DNA of 27,964 nt from a virus: IMG/VR virus record IMGVR_UViG_3300021960_000389, positions 1-27,964 of that record. One strand, given 5' to 3'. Both the position numbers and the translations under genes were made by a program. Numbering within the stretch: position 1 is the stretch's first letter; every line of letters begins with the position of its first letter. Below are positions 1 to 6,609 of this stretch, piece by piece. Under the pieces are notes generated by a model, which was not told where the DNA came from, made no database searches, and saw only the letters and a list, made by a program, of their open reading frames with translations.

Positions 1-337
1 TTTCCAAGTTGATATTTTTCTTATAACCTGCAGCGTATCCCATACGACCCGTTACAGATTCTGCGTGTAAACGAACCCACTCCATCAACGCTTGAGAAGC
101 AGAAGGACCGATTGGGTCACGGAATGTCACGTTTAGAGTGCTCCAAGTAAATCTACCTGCCACATATGTTTCTGTGTTCAGGAATGGTATTGGAACCGCG
201 TTAATTGATACTTGTGGACGTGAAGTTGATTCAACGTACCAAGAGTTGATACCCAATGAAGAGTCAAAGGTCATGATGAACCTATTCTTTCTTTTTGGTT
301 CATAGGGTACCGGCATTTTCATTAATAAATCAGCCAT
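1..337 (-). CDS. Tail tube protein, gp19-like (partial, C-terminus outside window)
   Basis: This is the major subunit of the inner tail tube of a contractile tail, the conduit through which DNA passes. Only the first 112 codons are in the window; the gene runs off the left edge. The protein begins MADLLMKMPVPYEPKRKNRF and continues with FIMTFDSSLGINSWYVESTSRPQ, then a segment ending in TWSTLNVTFRDPIGPSASQA. This is the T4 gp19-type pattern: a short N-terminus, the conserved 'RxNRF' segment, and a beta strand followed by 'DPIGPSAS.A...W'. It lies downstream of the tail sheath gene on the same strand, as in T4 (18 then 19), although a HAD gene sits between them here. No Shine-Dalgarno sequence is visible; the leader is A-rich. 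The family assignment is from memory of gp19-like proteins. Confidence 0.8.
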   Translation of the reverse strand, partial: MADLLMKMPVPYEPKRKNRFIMTFDSSLGINSWYVESTSRPQVSINAVPIPFLNTETYVAGRFTWSTLNVTFRDPIGPSASQALMEWVRLHAESVTGRMGYAAGYKKNINLE

Positions 338-371
338 TGTATTTTCGTTTTTATATTTTTTGTTTATTACT

Positions 372-379
372 TATAAATA
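372..379 (-). promoter_or_regulatory. Late-promoter-like octamer TATTTATA before tail tube gene
   Basis: The minus strand reads TATTTATA followed by AGTAATAAAC, 34 nt before the tail tube start codon. The same octamer in the same sense orientation precedes most other virion-gene units in the window. It lies in the 115-bp gap between the tail tube gene and the HAD gene, which otherwise holds only AT-rich sequence. Confidence 0.5.
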
Positions 380-452
380 GTTGGATAAGTGAAAATTTTT
401 CTATTTACTTTATTTTGAAAAACCACATTATATAGAAGCTAACTAGAAATTA

Positions 453-1328
453 TTATACTTCTTTTTTCTCTCCTCCTTTAGTTAAATAAGTTTTTACTGG
501 TTTATCTCCATCTGGATAAGCTTGTCTTAAATAATCTTTCATTTTATCTACATTGCTTTTGTCATCATCTGAAAAACCAATTGTAGGTTCTACATTTTCA
601 AAATCAGGAATAAAATTATTACTTACATCATCCTTAAAGAATGCTCTTCGTCTTAGTCTCGAAGCCATATCTTTAACATAAGAGATAAATCCTTGCATTG
701 CTTTTATTTTCCCTTCTTCAGGATTTGCTGCACTTCCTTCTCCATAAGTCACAGGGTGGAACTTCAACATATCCAAATATCTTTCAACCATATCGTCGTC
801 TGTCATTTCGTCCTCACCCGCAAAGTCACGAAACTTTTTCAGGTTAGTGATTAACTCACCCTTATTTATACCTTTATGATTGGTCATAATCATATTATAT
901 ACCGCATCTTTTAGGACTGAAGGGGTATGTCCACGAGCGGTAATAATTGAGAATATTGAACCTCCATTGATTGCCTCAACAAAATCATCCCATGAAGGAC
1001 CCGTCTCAGCAACCATTGCATCAACAATAAATTGTGAGTCTCCTTCAGTTGTGAAGTTTCTATAAGGATTATCTGCATAACCAACAATAGTTTCACCCTT
1101 ATATTCAAAAGGTTCTTTGTTAATCATACTACGATACTCAGCGAAGTCTTCAGTTGACATACCAACCTCTTTACCATCTTCTGTTTGAACGATAATTTGA
1201 GTCGGCATCATCATGATGTTGTCATCCCAGTCAAAAGCATAATACTTCATATCAGGACGACCAGCATCATCAAAACCTTCCATGAGATTTCTTTTCTCAA
1301 TAATTTCGTTTAAGATACTACGAATCAT
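453..1328 (-). CDS. HAD-like phosphohydrolase between tail sheath and tail tube genes
   Basis: A 291-residue protein with haloacid-dehalogenase (HAD) hallmarks. Motif I is FDWDDN at residues 32-37 (D33 nucleophile, D35 acid/base, in D-x-D context). Motif II is SIITARGHT with T130. A later acidic motif, GFSDDDKSNVDKM (D254-D256), matches HAD motif IV. A lysine near 207-209 could be the motif III lysine. The family removes phosphate from small molecules, sugars, nucleotides or nucleic-acid ends; the substrate cannot be told from sequence. Between motifs I and II there is a long cap-like insertion (about residues 40-120). The start codon overlaps the stop of the preceding 47-codon gene (TAATG), so the two are probably translated together. 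Its place between the sheath and tube genes is unusual for a T4-like phage. Residues 15-18 (LMEG) resemble a prohead-protease cleavage site, but the motif is short. Confidence 0.7.
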   Translation of the reverse strand: MIRSILNEIIEKRNLMEGFDDAGRPDMKYYAFDWDDNIMMMPTQIIVQTEDGKEVGMSTEDFAEYRSMINKEPFEYKGETIVGYADNPYRNFTTEGDSQFIVDAMVAETGPSWDDFVEAINGGSIFSIITARGHTPSVLKDAVYNMIMTNHKGINKGELITNLKKFRDFAGEDEMTDDDMVERYLDMLKFHPVTYGEGSAANPEEGKIKAMQGFISYVKDMASRLRRRAFFKDDVSNNFIPDFENVEPTIGFSDDDKSNVDKMKDYLRQAYPDGDKPVKTYLTKGGEKKEV

Positions 1329-1471
1329 TACTTTGTCTCGTTTAGTCTCTCAATTAATCTTTCTAATTGTTCTTCTGAAATCACAATGTTTTGTGGTTTT
1401 TCAGAAAATGTTTTTACACCATTGTTCTCAACATTTAGGTGTTCCATTAAGTTTGATTTCTTAAATTCCAT
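1328..1471 (-). CDS. 47-aa hypothetical protein coupled to the HAD gene
   Basis: A short ORF, ATG at 1471-1469 and TAA at 1330-1328, encodes 47 residues starting MEFKKSNLMEHLNVENNG and ending ISEEQLERLIERLNETK. The stop overlaps the ATG of the HAD gene by one base (TAATG), an arrangement seen at several real junctions in this window. The last 20 residues (from ISEEQLERL) would form a charged amphipathic helix with leucines at regular spacing. I recognise no family. Coding status rests on the coupling, codon composition like that of its neighbours and the lack of any other gene in this gap. Confidence 0.55.
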   Translation of the reverse strand: MEFKKSNLMEHLNVENNGVKTFSEKPQNIVISEEQLERLIERLNETK

Positions 1472-1483
1472 GTTCTTATTTTA

Positions 1484-1497
1484 ATTAAACGTTTAAT
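1484..1497. repeat. 14-bp perfect palindrome upstream of the 47-aa gene
   Basis: ATTAAACGTTTAAT at these positions is its own reverse complement. It lies 12 bp upstream of the 47-codon gene's start and just past the hairpin that follows the sheath gene. It could be a protein-binding site, or chance in AT-rich DNA. Confidence 0.3.
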
Positions 1498-1505
1498 AAG
1501 GCTAA

Positions 1506-1530
1506 TGGGGGTCACCATCGGTAACCCCCA
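1506..1530 (-). terminator. Strong hairpin after the tail sheath gene
   Basis: In minus-strand RNA the arms pair over 11 bp, including five G-C pairs in a row, with a 3-nt loop. One position is a U-G pair in the minus transcript but a C/A mismatch in a plus transcript, so the structure suits minus-strand RNA best. It lies 18 nt after the sheath stop codon. The sequence after it is only moderately U-rich, so it could be a terminator or attenuator, or an RNA-stabilising hairpin between the abundant sheath message and the genes downstream. Confidence 0.6.
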
Positions 1531-1533
1531 ATT

Positions 1534-1541
1534 TATAAATA
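1534..1541 (-). promoter_or_regulatory. Late-promoter-like octamer TATTTATA after the sheath gene
   Basis: The minus strand reads TATTTATA eight bases past the sheath stop and just before the hairpin at 1506-1530. The start of the 47-aa gene is 62 nt downstream. If it is a late promoter, its transcript would begin with the hairpin. Confidence 0.4.
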
Positions 1542-1548
1542 TATCAAA

Positions 1549-4500
1549 TTAGATATCTTCGAAAGATGCTCCCGTTGGAGTAATCAAGAACTCAATATCG
1601 ATGAATTCAAGTGCTCTCGTTGGTTTCAAGTAGATTTTACCTGTCAACTGGTTGTTATCCAAATCTTCAGGTGTGTTTTCTACAACCACACGGAAGTCGA
1701 TTAAACCTCTGTCTCTTCTAATAGAGTCTAAGATTGGGTTAACCGAATCTAAGAAGTCTTGTCTTACTTGGTCATCGTTCTGTTCGAACAACAATCTTAC
1801 CGCTACAGCTGAAATCAACTTACGAGCTTGTAACAACAATCTTCTTACGTTAATTCTGTCAAGTGCAGATTCTCTAATTTGTAGAGTCTTATTACCCCAA
1901 ATTACTGTGCCCACATCTGAGAATGTTGCGATTGGGTTCAATCTACCTTGGTATAATGTATCTCTATCTTCTTGAGTTAACTTCTTACGTGCTTTAACAG
2001 CATTTACCAAACCTCTTGTGTAACCCGCAGTTGCGAACCAAGGGAATGCGATGTTATCTGTTAATGCTAAGTTCTTAACAACCTCTGCCGTTGGTGGGAT
2101 GTAGATTTGTGTGTTGTTCACACTATCTCTTGTCAATACCCACGGGTAGTAAGTTGCTGTGTAGTTAGAATCAATTGATGACTCTTCTAAGTTATCAACC
2201 GCTTCATCAGGGTAGATGAAATCTGTTTCAAACGATGAAGTATTAGGTACATACATGTTGTAATCCGCAGTAGTACAGATGTAGATAGAATCTGCTCTGT
2301 CTGTTTCAATCATTTCAATCGCTTCTTCCACCAAGTTAGAATGGTTATAATAATCAACACCAGGTGTTGTGAAGATGTTAATGTTAACCGCTTCAGGATT
2401 TTCAAATGTTTTCTGACCCAATAAGTAAGCGTAGTAATCAGTATTTGCCCAATCAGTTTGATTTTCACCTACAGTAATTTGTTTAAACTGTCCCCATCCT
2501 GTTGCAGTTGGGAATGAAGGTGAAGGAGTAGCACCTGCCAAGTAACCAGTACCACCTAAACGGAATGTGTCTTTATTTGAACGGAATTCTCTATAAACAT
2601 CCCAACCATCAAAACCACCTTTAGGTAATAATGTAAACTTACGTGTATTAAGTTTGTAATATGGATTTGTTTGAGAAGTTGGTTCACTTCTAAATTCAGC
2701 CACACCTACTTCAAACGCAGTTTCACCTGAAGTTACAAATTGACCTGAAATTGTAACAACCGTAGCTCCTGAATCCATGTGGAAACCTTTTGTTAGATAA
2801 GCCCAATCATTACCTTCGGTTGCAGTACCCAAGTTAGTTGGGTTTTGTTTACCTTTATACATGAAGAAGTCAGAATCAATACCTACAGTATTTGAAATAC
2901 CTAAGTAAGTCTTTCTTACTTTATCACCCGCACTTCTTGTAGAATTATCATTTCCATTAGTAGTACCGAATGGTGGATTATAAATTATTTCACCAGGTGT
3001 GTTATATTTAGTCTTGTATGCAATAAATGGACTCTTAACTCCTGAGTACTCTCTAAAGTTATAACCTTCGAAACCACAAGGAAGTGCATCGATTGGTGCA
3101 TCTTCATCCATTTCTAACATAATAAATTTAGACTTAAGTTCAAACTCACCATTTGATGTACCAACTTTCTTAGCTACGTATCCATTTTCACCAGGATTCA
3201 TCGTACAGTTAGTGAATTTCTCAATTACCACAGGATTTGCATCAGTATCGAAGAAATCACGAACGATAATATCAAATGTTAAGTTAGCAAATGAGATATT
3301 AGCAATTGAAATTTTTATTTCATTATTTGCTGCGTTACCATCAGAAATTGAAATAAACCTAAATAATCTATCAACTTGAGAACCTCTTAATTCTGAAACC
3401 ACAAATGGTGTTGACGGTGTTTGATATTGTTCTAAATACCAACCAATTGAAGTATTGTTACCATCATCTTCTCTAGCCGAAGGTAAAGCAGTAAGGTTAC
3501 AGTTCAAACCACGAATTTTACCTTTTCTATATCCTTCAGTCAATAATGAGTAATAAACTTCCTCAGCAAATACAGGAACCTCTGTTCTATTTTTACCAAA
3601 GTTTGTACCACCAAATACTTTATTTATATAGTTAGTATCTGATAATGAGAACGATGTTTTGAATGTGAATACATCACCATCATTAGTCACACCTGAAATA
3701 CCAAATGGTGAGTAAGGGTTTTTCTGAACTGCTTCATACTCACCTGTACAATCCATAACAACTTGTGATACTCCACTCGCAATATATACTGGACCACCGT
3801 CACTATCATTGTTAATACCTCTTGAACGAAGTGTTGTAACTACTAAATCATTATACTCAGTAAACGCAGTTGCATTGTAACTCAAAACCGTACCACTAAT
3901 AGTACCATTAAACGCACCATTACCATTATCTGTTAATGACGTAACAACTCCGTTAAATGAAATACCTGAGTAATTATCACCCGTACCTGGTTCGAAACAA
4001 CCGTAGTACCAAGGGTCCATTAATGAATCGTCGTAATCTGCAACTGAATTGTATAGACCGTCAACAGATAAGAAGTTATTACTATCTGAAACAGTATATC
4101 CAGCACCAGTAAATGAGTTATACACTGCATCTGTAACTACACCCCATTGAGCACCTGTAGTAGCACTTAATGAGTTAGTAATCATTATACCGTTTAAGAA
4201 TGATTGCATTTGACCCGACATTGTTGTAGAGTCTCCATTGTATAATGTGATTGAATCGTTGATATAATCAATAATCGGAGCAGGAAATGAAGTAGTGAAG
4301 TTAATACCTGAAGTAGAACCTGTATTACCCGAGAAGTTTACTGACCATGTTGCCTCTGTTGGTGTAGATAATGTTGCGGGGTCTAAATTTGCTTGTGTCG
4401 TAATTGACCAAGATGGACCTGCATCATAACCTGACAACCCTAATACTCTTGTCACGAATAATTGGTTTGATTGTTGTAAATACGCCTTCGCTATGTAAGC

Positions 4501-4731
4501 GGCTTCATATTTTGGAATCTGCGTGTTTACAAATTTTGTTGGATTTGTTCCTCCGAAGTAAGCTTGAAATTCGTCGAAGTTGGAGATGAATATAGGTTCG
4601 AATGCTGGACCCGATAAGGTCTCACCAACAATACCCATAGTAGTTACACCTACACTCTGTGCCACGAAACTCAAGTCTCTTTCTGATGTATAAACACCCG
4701 GAGAAACGAAAACTTTGTTTGAACTTGCCAT
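1549..4731 (-). CDS. Tail sheath protein, gp18-like, unusually large
   Basis: Contractile tail sheath subunit that surrounds the tube and drives injection. The N-terminus (MASSNKVFVSPGVYTSERD, then TTMGIVGETLSGPAFEP and FQAYFGG) is the classic sheath opening. The last roughly 280 residues contain the conserved sheath C-terminal half: GYTRGLVNAVKARKKLTQED, the segment LNPIATFSDVGTVIWGNKTL, RINVRRLLLQARKLI and a final beta-rich stretch ending TPTGASFEDI. At 1060 residues it is much longer than T4 gp18 (about 660). The extra length lies in the middle (roughly residues 130-780), which is rich in Asn, Ser, Thr and Gly and should form surface-exposed beta domains. It is the first gene of a minus-strand unit with a TATTTATA motif 31 nt upstream of the start; a strong hairpin follows its stop. 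Confidence 0.93.
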   Translation of the reverse strand: MASSNKVFVSPGVYTSERDLSFVAQSVGVTTMGIVGETLSGPAFEPIFISNFDEFQAYFGGTNPTKFVNTQIPKYEAAYIAKAYLQQSNQLFVTRVLGLSGYDAGPSWSITTQANLDPATLSTPTEATWSVNFSGNTGSTSGINFTTSFPAPIIDYINDSITLYNGDSTTMSGQMQSFLNGIMITNSLSATTGAQWGVVTDAVYNSFTGAGYTVSDSNNFLSVDGLYNSVADYDDSLMDPWYYGCFEPGTGDNYSGISFNGVVTSLTDNGNGAFNGTISGTVLSYNATAFTEYNDLVVTTLRSRGINNDSDGGPVYIASGVSQVVMDCTGEYEAVQKNPYSPFGISGVTNDGDVFTFKTSFSLSDTNYINKVFGGTNFGKNRTEVPVFAEEVYYSLLTEGYRKGKIRGLNCNLTALPSAREDDGNNTSIGWYLEQYQTPSTPFVVSELRGSQVDRLFRFISISDGNAANNEIKISIANISFANLTFDIIVRDFFDTDANPVVIEKFTNCTMNPGENGYVAKKVGTSNGEFELKSKFIMLEMDEDAPIDALPCGFEGYNFREYSGVKSPFIAYKTKYNTPGEIIYNPPFGTTNGNDNSTRSAGDKVRKTYLGISNTVGIDSDFFMYKGKQNPTNLGTATEGNDWAYLTKGFHMDSGATVVTISGQFVTSGETAFEVGVAEFRSEPTSQTNPYYKLNTRKFTLLPKGGFDGWDVYREFRSNKDTFRLGGTGYLAGATPSPSFPTATGWGQFKQITVGENQTDWANTDYYAYLLGQKTFENPEAVNINIFTTPGVDYYNHSNLVEEAIEMIETDRADSIYICTTADYNMYVPNTSSFETDFIYPDEAVDNLEESSIDSNYTATYYPWVLTRDSVNNTQIYIPPTAEVVKNLALTDNIAFPWFATAGYTRGLVNAVKARKKLTQEDRDTLYQGRLNPIATFSDVGTVIWGNKTLQIRESALDRINVRRLLLQARKLISAVAVRLLFEQNDDQVRQDFLDSVNPILDSIRRDRGLIDFRVVVENTPEDLDNNQLTGKIYLKPTRALEFIDIEFLITPTGASFEDI

Positions 4732-4762
4732 GTTTTTTAATTTCTTAAGAATTTATTTTTAT

Positions 4763-4770
4763 TATAAATA
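4763..4770 (-). promoter_or_regulatory. Late-promoter-like octamer TATTTATA before tail sheath gene
   Basis: The minus strand reads TATTTATA followed by ATAAAAATAAATTC, ending 31 nt before the sheath ATG. It lies in the 125-bp divergent gap between the sheath gene and the plus-strand ribbon-helix-helix gene. Confidence 0.55.
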
Positions 4771-4807
4771 TTTGGAAAAATCTTAAAAAACATTTACACC
4801 AGCCCTA

Positions 4808-4815
4808 TATTTATC
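4808..4815 (+). promoter_or_regulatory. Late-promoter-like octamer TATTTATC before the RHH gene
   Basis: The plus strand reads TATTTATC, 41 nt upstream of the 49-aa gene's ATG. The final C variant also occurs before the 690-aa appendage gene. The spacing is longer than the usual 13-15 nt, so support is weaker here. Confidence 0.3.
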
Positions 4816-4856
4816 GATTAGGGAGAATTTTTTCTGCCTTTTTTCACACTAATATT

Positions 4857-5006
4857 ATGAAAGACATAAAAAACATTAAGATATCTACAGAGGTTCACTC
4901 AACACTAAAAGAGTATTGTGATGAGAATGGATTGAAGATGTATAAGTTTTTGGAAAAGTTAATTATGGACAAATGTTCTCGTCCAAAGGATATCTACGGT
5001 GAATAA
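4857..5006 (+). CDS. Small ribbon-helix-helix (Arc/CopG-like) DNA-binding protein
   Basis: A 49-residue ORF (ATG 4857, TAA ending 5006) on the strand opposite to the flanking structural genes. The sequence IKNIKISTEVHSTLKEYC followed by DENGLKMYKFLEKLIMD fits the ribbon-helix-helix layout: a short beta strand (KNIKIS), helix 1 (about residues 11-22), a G-containing turn and helix 2 (about 26-38). Such proteins bind DNA as dimers through the beta ribbon and act as repressors or antitoxins. No toxin gene is adjacent. It ends one base from the stop of the convergent gp15-like gene. A regulator of late or neighbouring promoters is plausible, but its target is unknown. Confidence 0.7.
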   Translation: MKDIKNIKISTEVHSTLKEYCDENGLKMYKFLEKLIMDKCSRPKDIYGE

Positions 5007-5007
5007 A

Positions 5008-6045
5008 TTATAACAACTTAGCGGTTGTATAAATTTTTGATTCTCCTGGAGAATCTTTAGTAACTACGAACCTTACCAAATCATTAGTGTTGATTTGAAT
5101 TTTAGTTAATTTATCACCCACATAATTATTATTAATATACACCGAATAGGTTTCAACATTATCATCTTTCTCAACAATCAAGTCCGCAGTGTATCTAAAA
5201 ATTTCACTCAACTCATTGTTACCATCAACAAATAATAAATCCACAGGAAACTCGTTTGGATTTTCAGGTTGTGGGTTTACCTTCCTTGCTTTGTTTAATT
5301 GAGGTACTTCAATCATTGTCAATGTTCTTGAGATACCCGGACTTACTTCAAACTCATCTTCATCCATTAAGAAACCTAACATTGTGAACTCATAGTTTTG
5401 GATGTAGTATTTTCTTCTGTCAATGTCTAAAACAGACTCATCAGAAATGTTGTTTAATATAATAGGAATGTAGTGACCTTTGATGTTTGTATATGCTTGA
5501 CGAGAGGCAAAGTTTTGTAATACGTTTTTGTTGAATTCATTCAACGACCTCATTCTGTTTACAAACAGTTTAACATTATAAGTAATATCAACAGGAATAG
5601 GTTGAGGAATTTTATAGACATCGACACCTTTTCTTTGTCCGTCCCAAGTTGGTACTTTAGCATAATAAAATTGTTTTCTATTTGGTATAGTATATTGTAA
5701 TGATGGGTTGGTACCATAAGGAACCTCAGGTTGTCTTACTGTTGACACAAAAGGTGGTTTCACGTTCTTATCCAAATCTTGGAAGTTCCATGTCTCAGTA
5801 AACTGAGCCCAATTCTGTGTGGTGATAATAATATCTACAGTAGGTATAACCTTACCATCCATAAATGTTTTCAAATCATTCTTAACGAAGTCCAACATAC
5901 CACGGTCCAAATCTGCATGACCTATACCTTTTGGCAAATAAGTTCCATCCTTTTGAATATCTTCCAAAAGTTGTTCCCTTCTTGCAAGTCCCGTTTTATT
6001 AGGAATGAGGTCAAGTGTCTTTTTTATTTTCTTTGGTAATGCCAT
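5008..6045 (-). CDS. Tail terminator / sheath-stabilising protein, gp15-like
   Basis: A 345-residue protein resembling T4 gp15, which caps the tail and joins it to the neck. The conserved core is about residues 145-240: a beta strand and long helix around PIPVDITYNVKLFVNRMR and LNEFNKNVLQNF, then GHYIPIILNNISDESVLDID and the closing strand YYIQNYEFTMLGFLMDEDEF. T4 gp15 has the same progression (P..Y.LSIFTRY.DD...EQILPYF, then a DIKIVL strand, then RRIEW.LTFEV.GWM). The N-terminus is basic, and the C-terminal 80 residues form an extra beta domain not obvious in T4. The start overlaps the stop of the upstream gp14-like gene (TAATG), so the two are coupled. It precedes the sheath gene in transcription order, matching T4 15-18. 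Confidence 0.7.
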   Translation of the reverse strand: MALPKKIKKTLDLIPNKTGLARREQLLEDIQKDGTYLPKGIGHADLDRGMLDFVKNDLKTFMDGKVIPTVDIIITTQNWAQFTETWNFQDLDKNVKPPFVSTVRQPEVPYGTNPSLQYTIPNRKQFYYAKVPTWDGQRKGVDVYKIPQPIPVDITYNVKLFVNRMRSLNEFNKNVLQNFASRQAYTNIKGHYIPIILNNISDESVLDIDRRKYYIQNYEFTMLGFLMDEDEFEVSPGISRTLTMIEVPQLNKARKVNPQPENPNEFPVDLLFVDGNNELSEIFRYTADLIVEKDDNVETYSVYINNNYVGDKLTKIQINTNDLVRFVVTKDSPGESKIYTTAKLL

Positions 6046-6560
6046 TAGATTCCGTTGAATTCATCATTTGATACCGGCGATGCAGTGATACTGCGGTAAT
6101 ATGGTTTATAACCACCATAAGTGTGCCTGTTATCCGAGGTGATACGACCGTCATCAACGACGGAATAATATCTAACTCTATCTTCTTTTTCATAATAACC
6201 AATGTAGTCTCCGAACTCAATGTCGACACCCATCTCATCTAAATAAGATTGATAGATACCCACTTTAAGATTACCTGGTTCTACTTGTCCAATTCTTGAT
6301 GACCCCATAAACGCATTTGTAGGAGCCTCAATCTGAACATAACCTTTAAGTTCCACAGGTGCTTGGTACTGAATACCTTCAGATACCACCTCACCATAGA
6401 CATCGTCTTTTTTTGTCCTTTGTTTATCAACACGATACAATACAAACGTAAAGTTCATATCCCCGTGTAACCATTCTTGGCCGAGGGATACGTCTAAATC
6501 AAAATCTTCTTCTGCGAAGAATTTGTTTAATCTCGTTATTGGAACTTTTCTTTGACTCAT
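6045..6560 (-). CDS. Neck / head-closure protein, gp14-like (tentative)
   Basis: A 171-residue protein translationally coupled (TAATG) to the gp15-like gene. I place the start at the ATG 6560-6558 (MSQRKVPITRLNKFF) rather than the TTG one codon earlier. Features resembling gp14/head-closure proteins are the strand TFVLYRVDKQRTKKDDVYGE (a 'YR...D..YGE' pattern), then a beta strand with VELKGYVQIEAP and GVDIEFGDYIGY, and a C-terminal strand around RYYSVVDDG. T4 gp14 is longer (256 aa). Gene order (before gp15, sheath and tube) also supports a neck role. Identity by position and pattern only. Confidence 0.5.
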   Translation of the reverse strand: MSQRKVPITRLNKFFAEEDFDLDVSLGQEWLHGDMNFTFVLYRVDKQRTKKDDVYGEVVSEGIQYQAPVELKGYVQIEAPTNAFMGSSRIGQVEPGNLKVGIYQSYLDEMGVDIEFGDYIGYYEKEDRVRYYSVVDDGRITSDNRHTYGGYKPYYRSITASPVSNDEFNGI

Positions 6561-6581
6561 CAATTGATAAATATCTATAAA
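6552..6581 (+). promoter_or_regulatory. Sigma70-like promoter for the helicase gene
   Basis: TTGACT at 6552-6557 and TATAAA at 6576-6581 are separated by 18 nt, about 29 bp upstream of the helicase ATG. The element overlaps the start of the divergent gp14-like gene. It fits host-type early or middle transcription, as expected for a DNA-metabolism gene. The match is by eye only. Confidence 0.4.
6566..6573 (-). promoter_or_regulatory. Late-promoter-like octamer TATTTATC before the gp14-like gene
   Basis: The minus strand reads TATTTATC only 5 nt before the chosen ATG (6560). The element matches others in the window, but this spacing would give an almost leaderless message unless a later start is used. 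Confidence 0.3.
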
Positions 6582-6609
6582 ATGATTATTATTAAAGGTA
6601 TTTAACTGT

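Noticed and set aside
6561-6563. TTG start one codon before the ATG of the gp14-like gene
   Set aside because: The ATG at 6560 is adjacent and more likely; the TTG adds only one residue.
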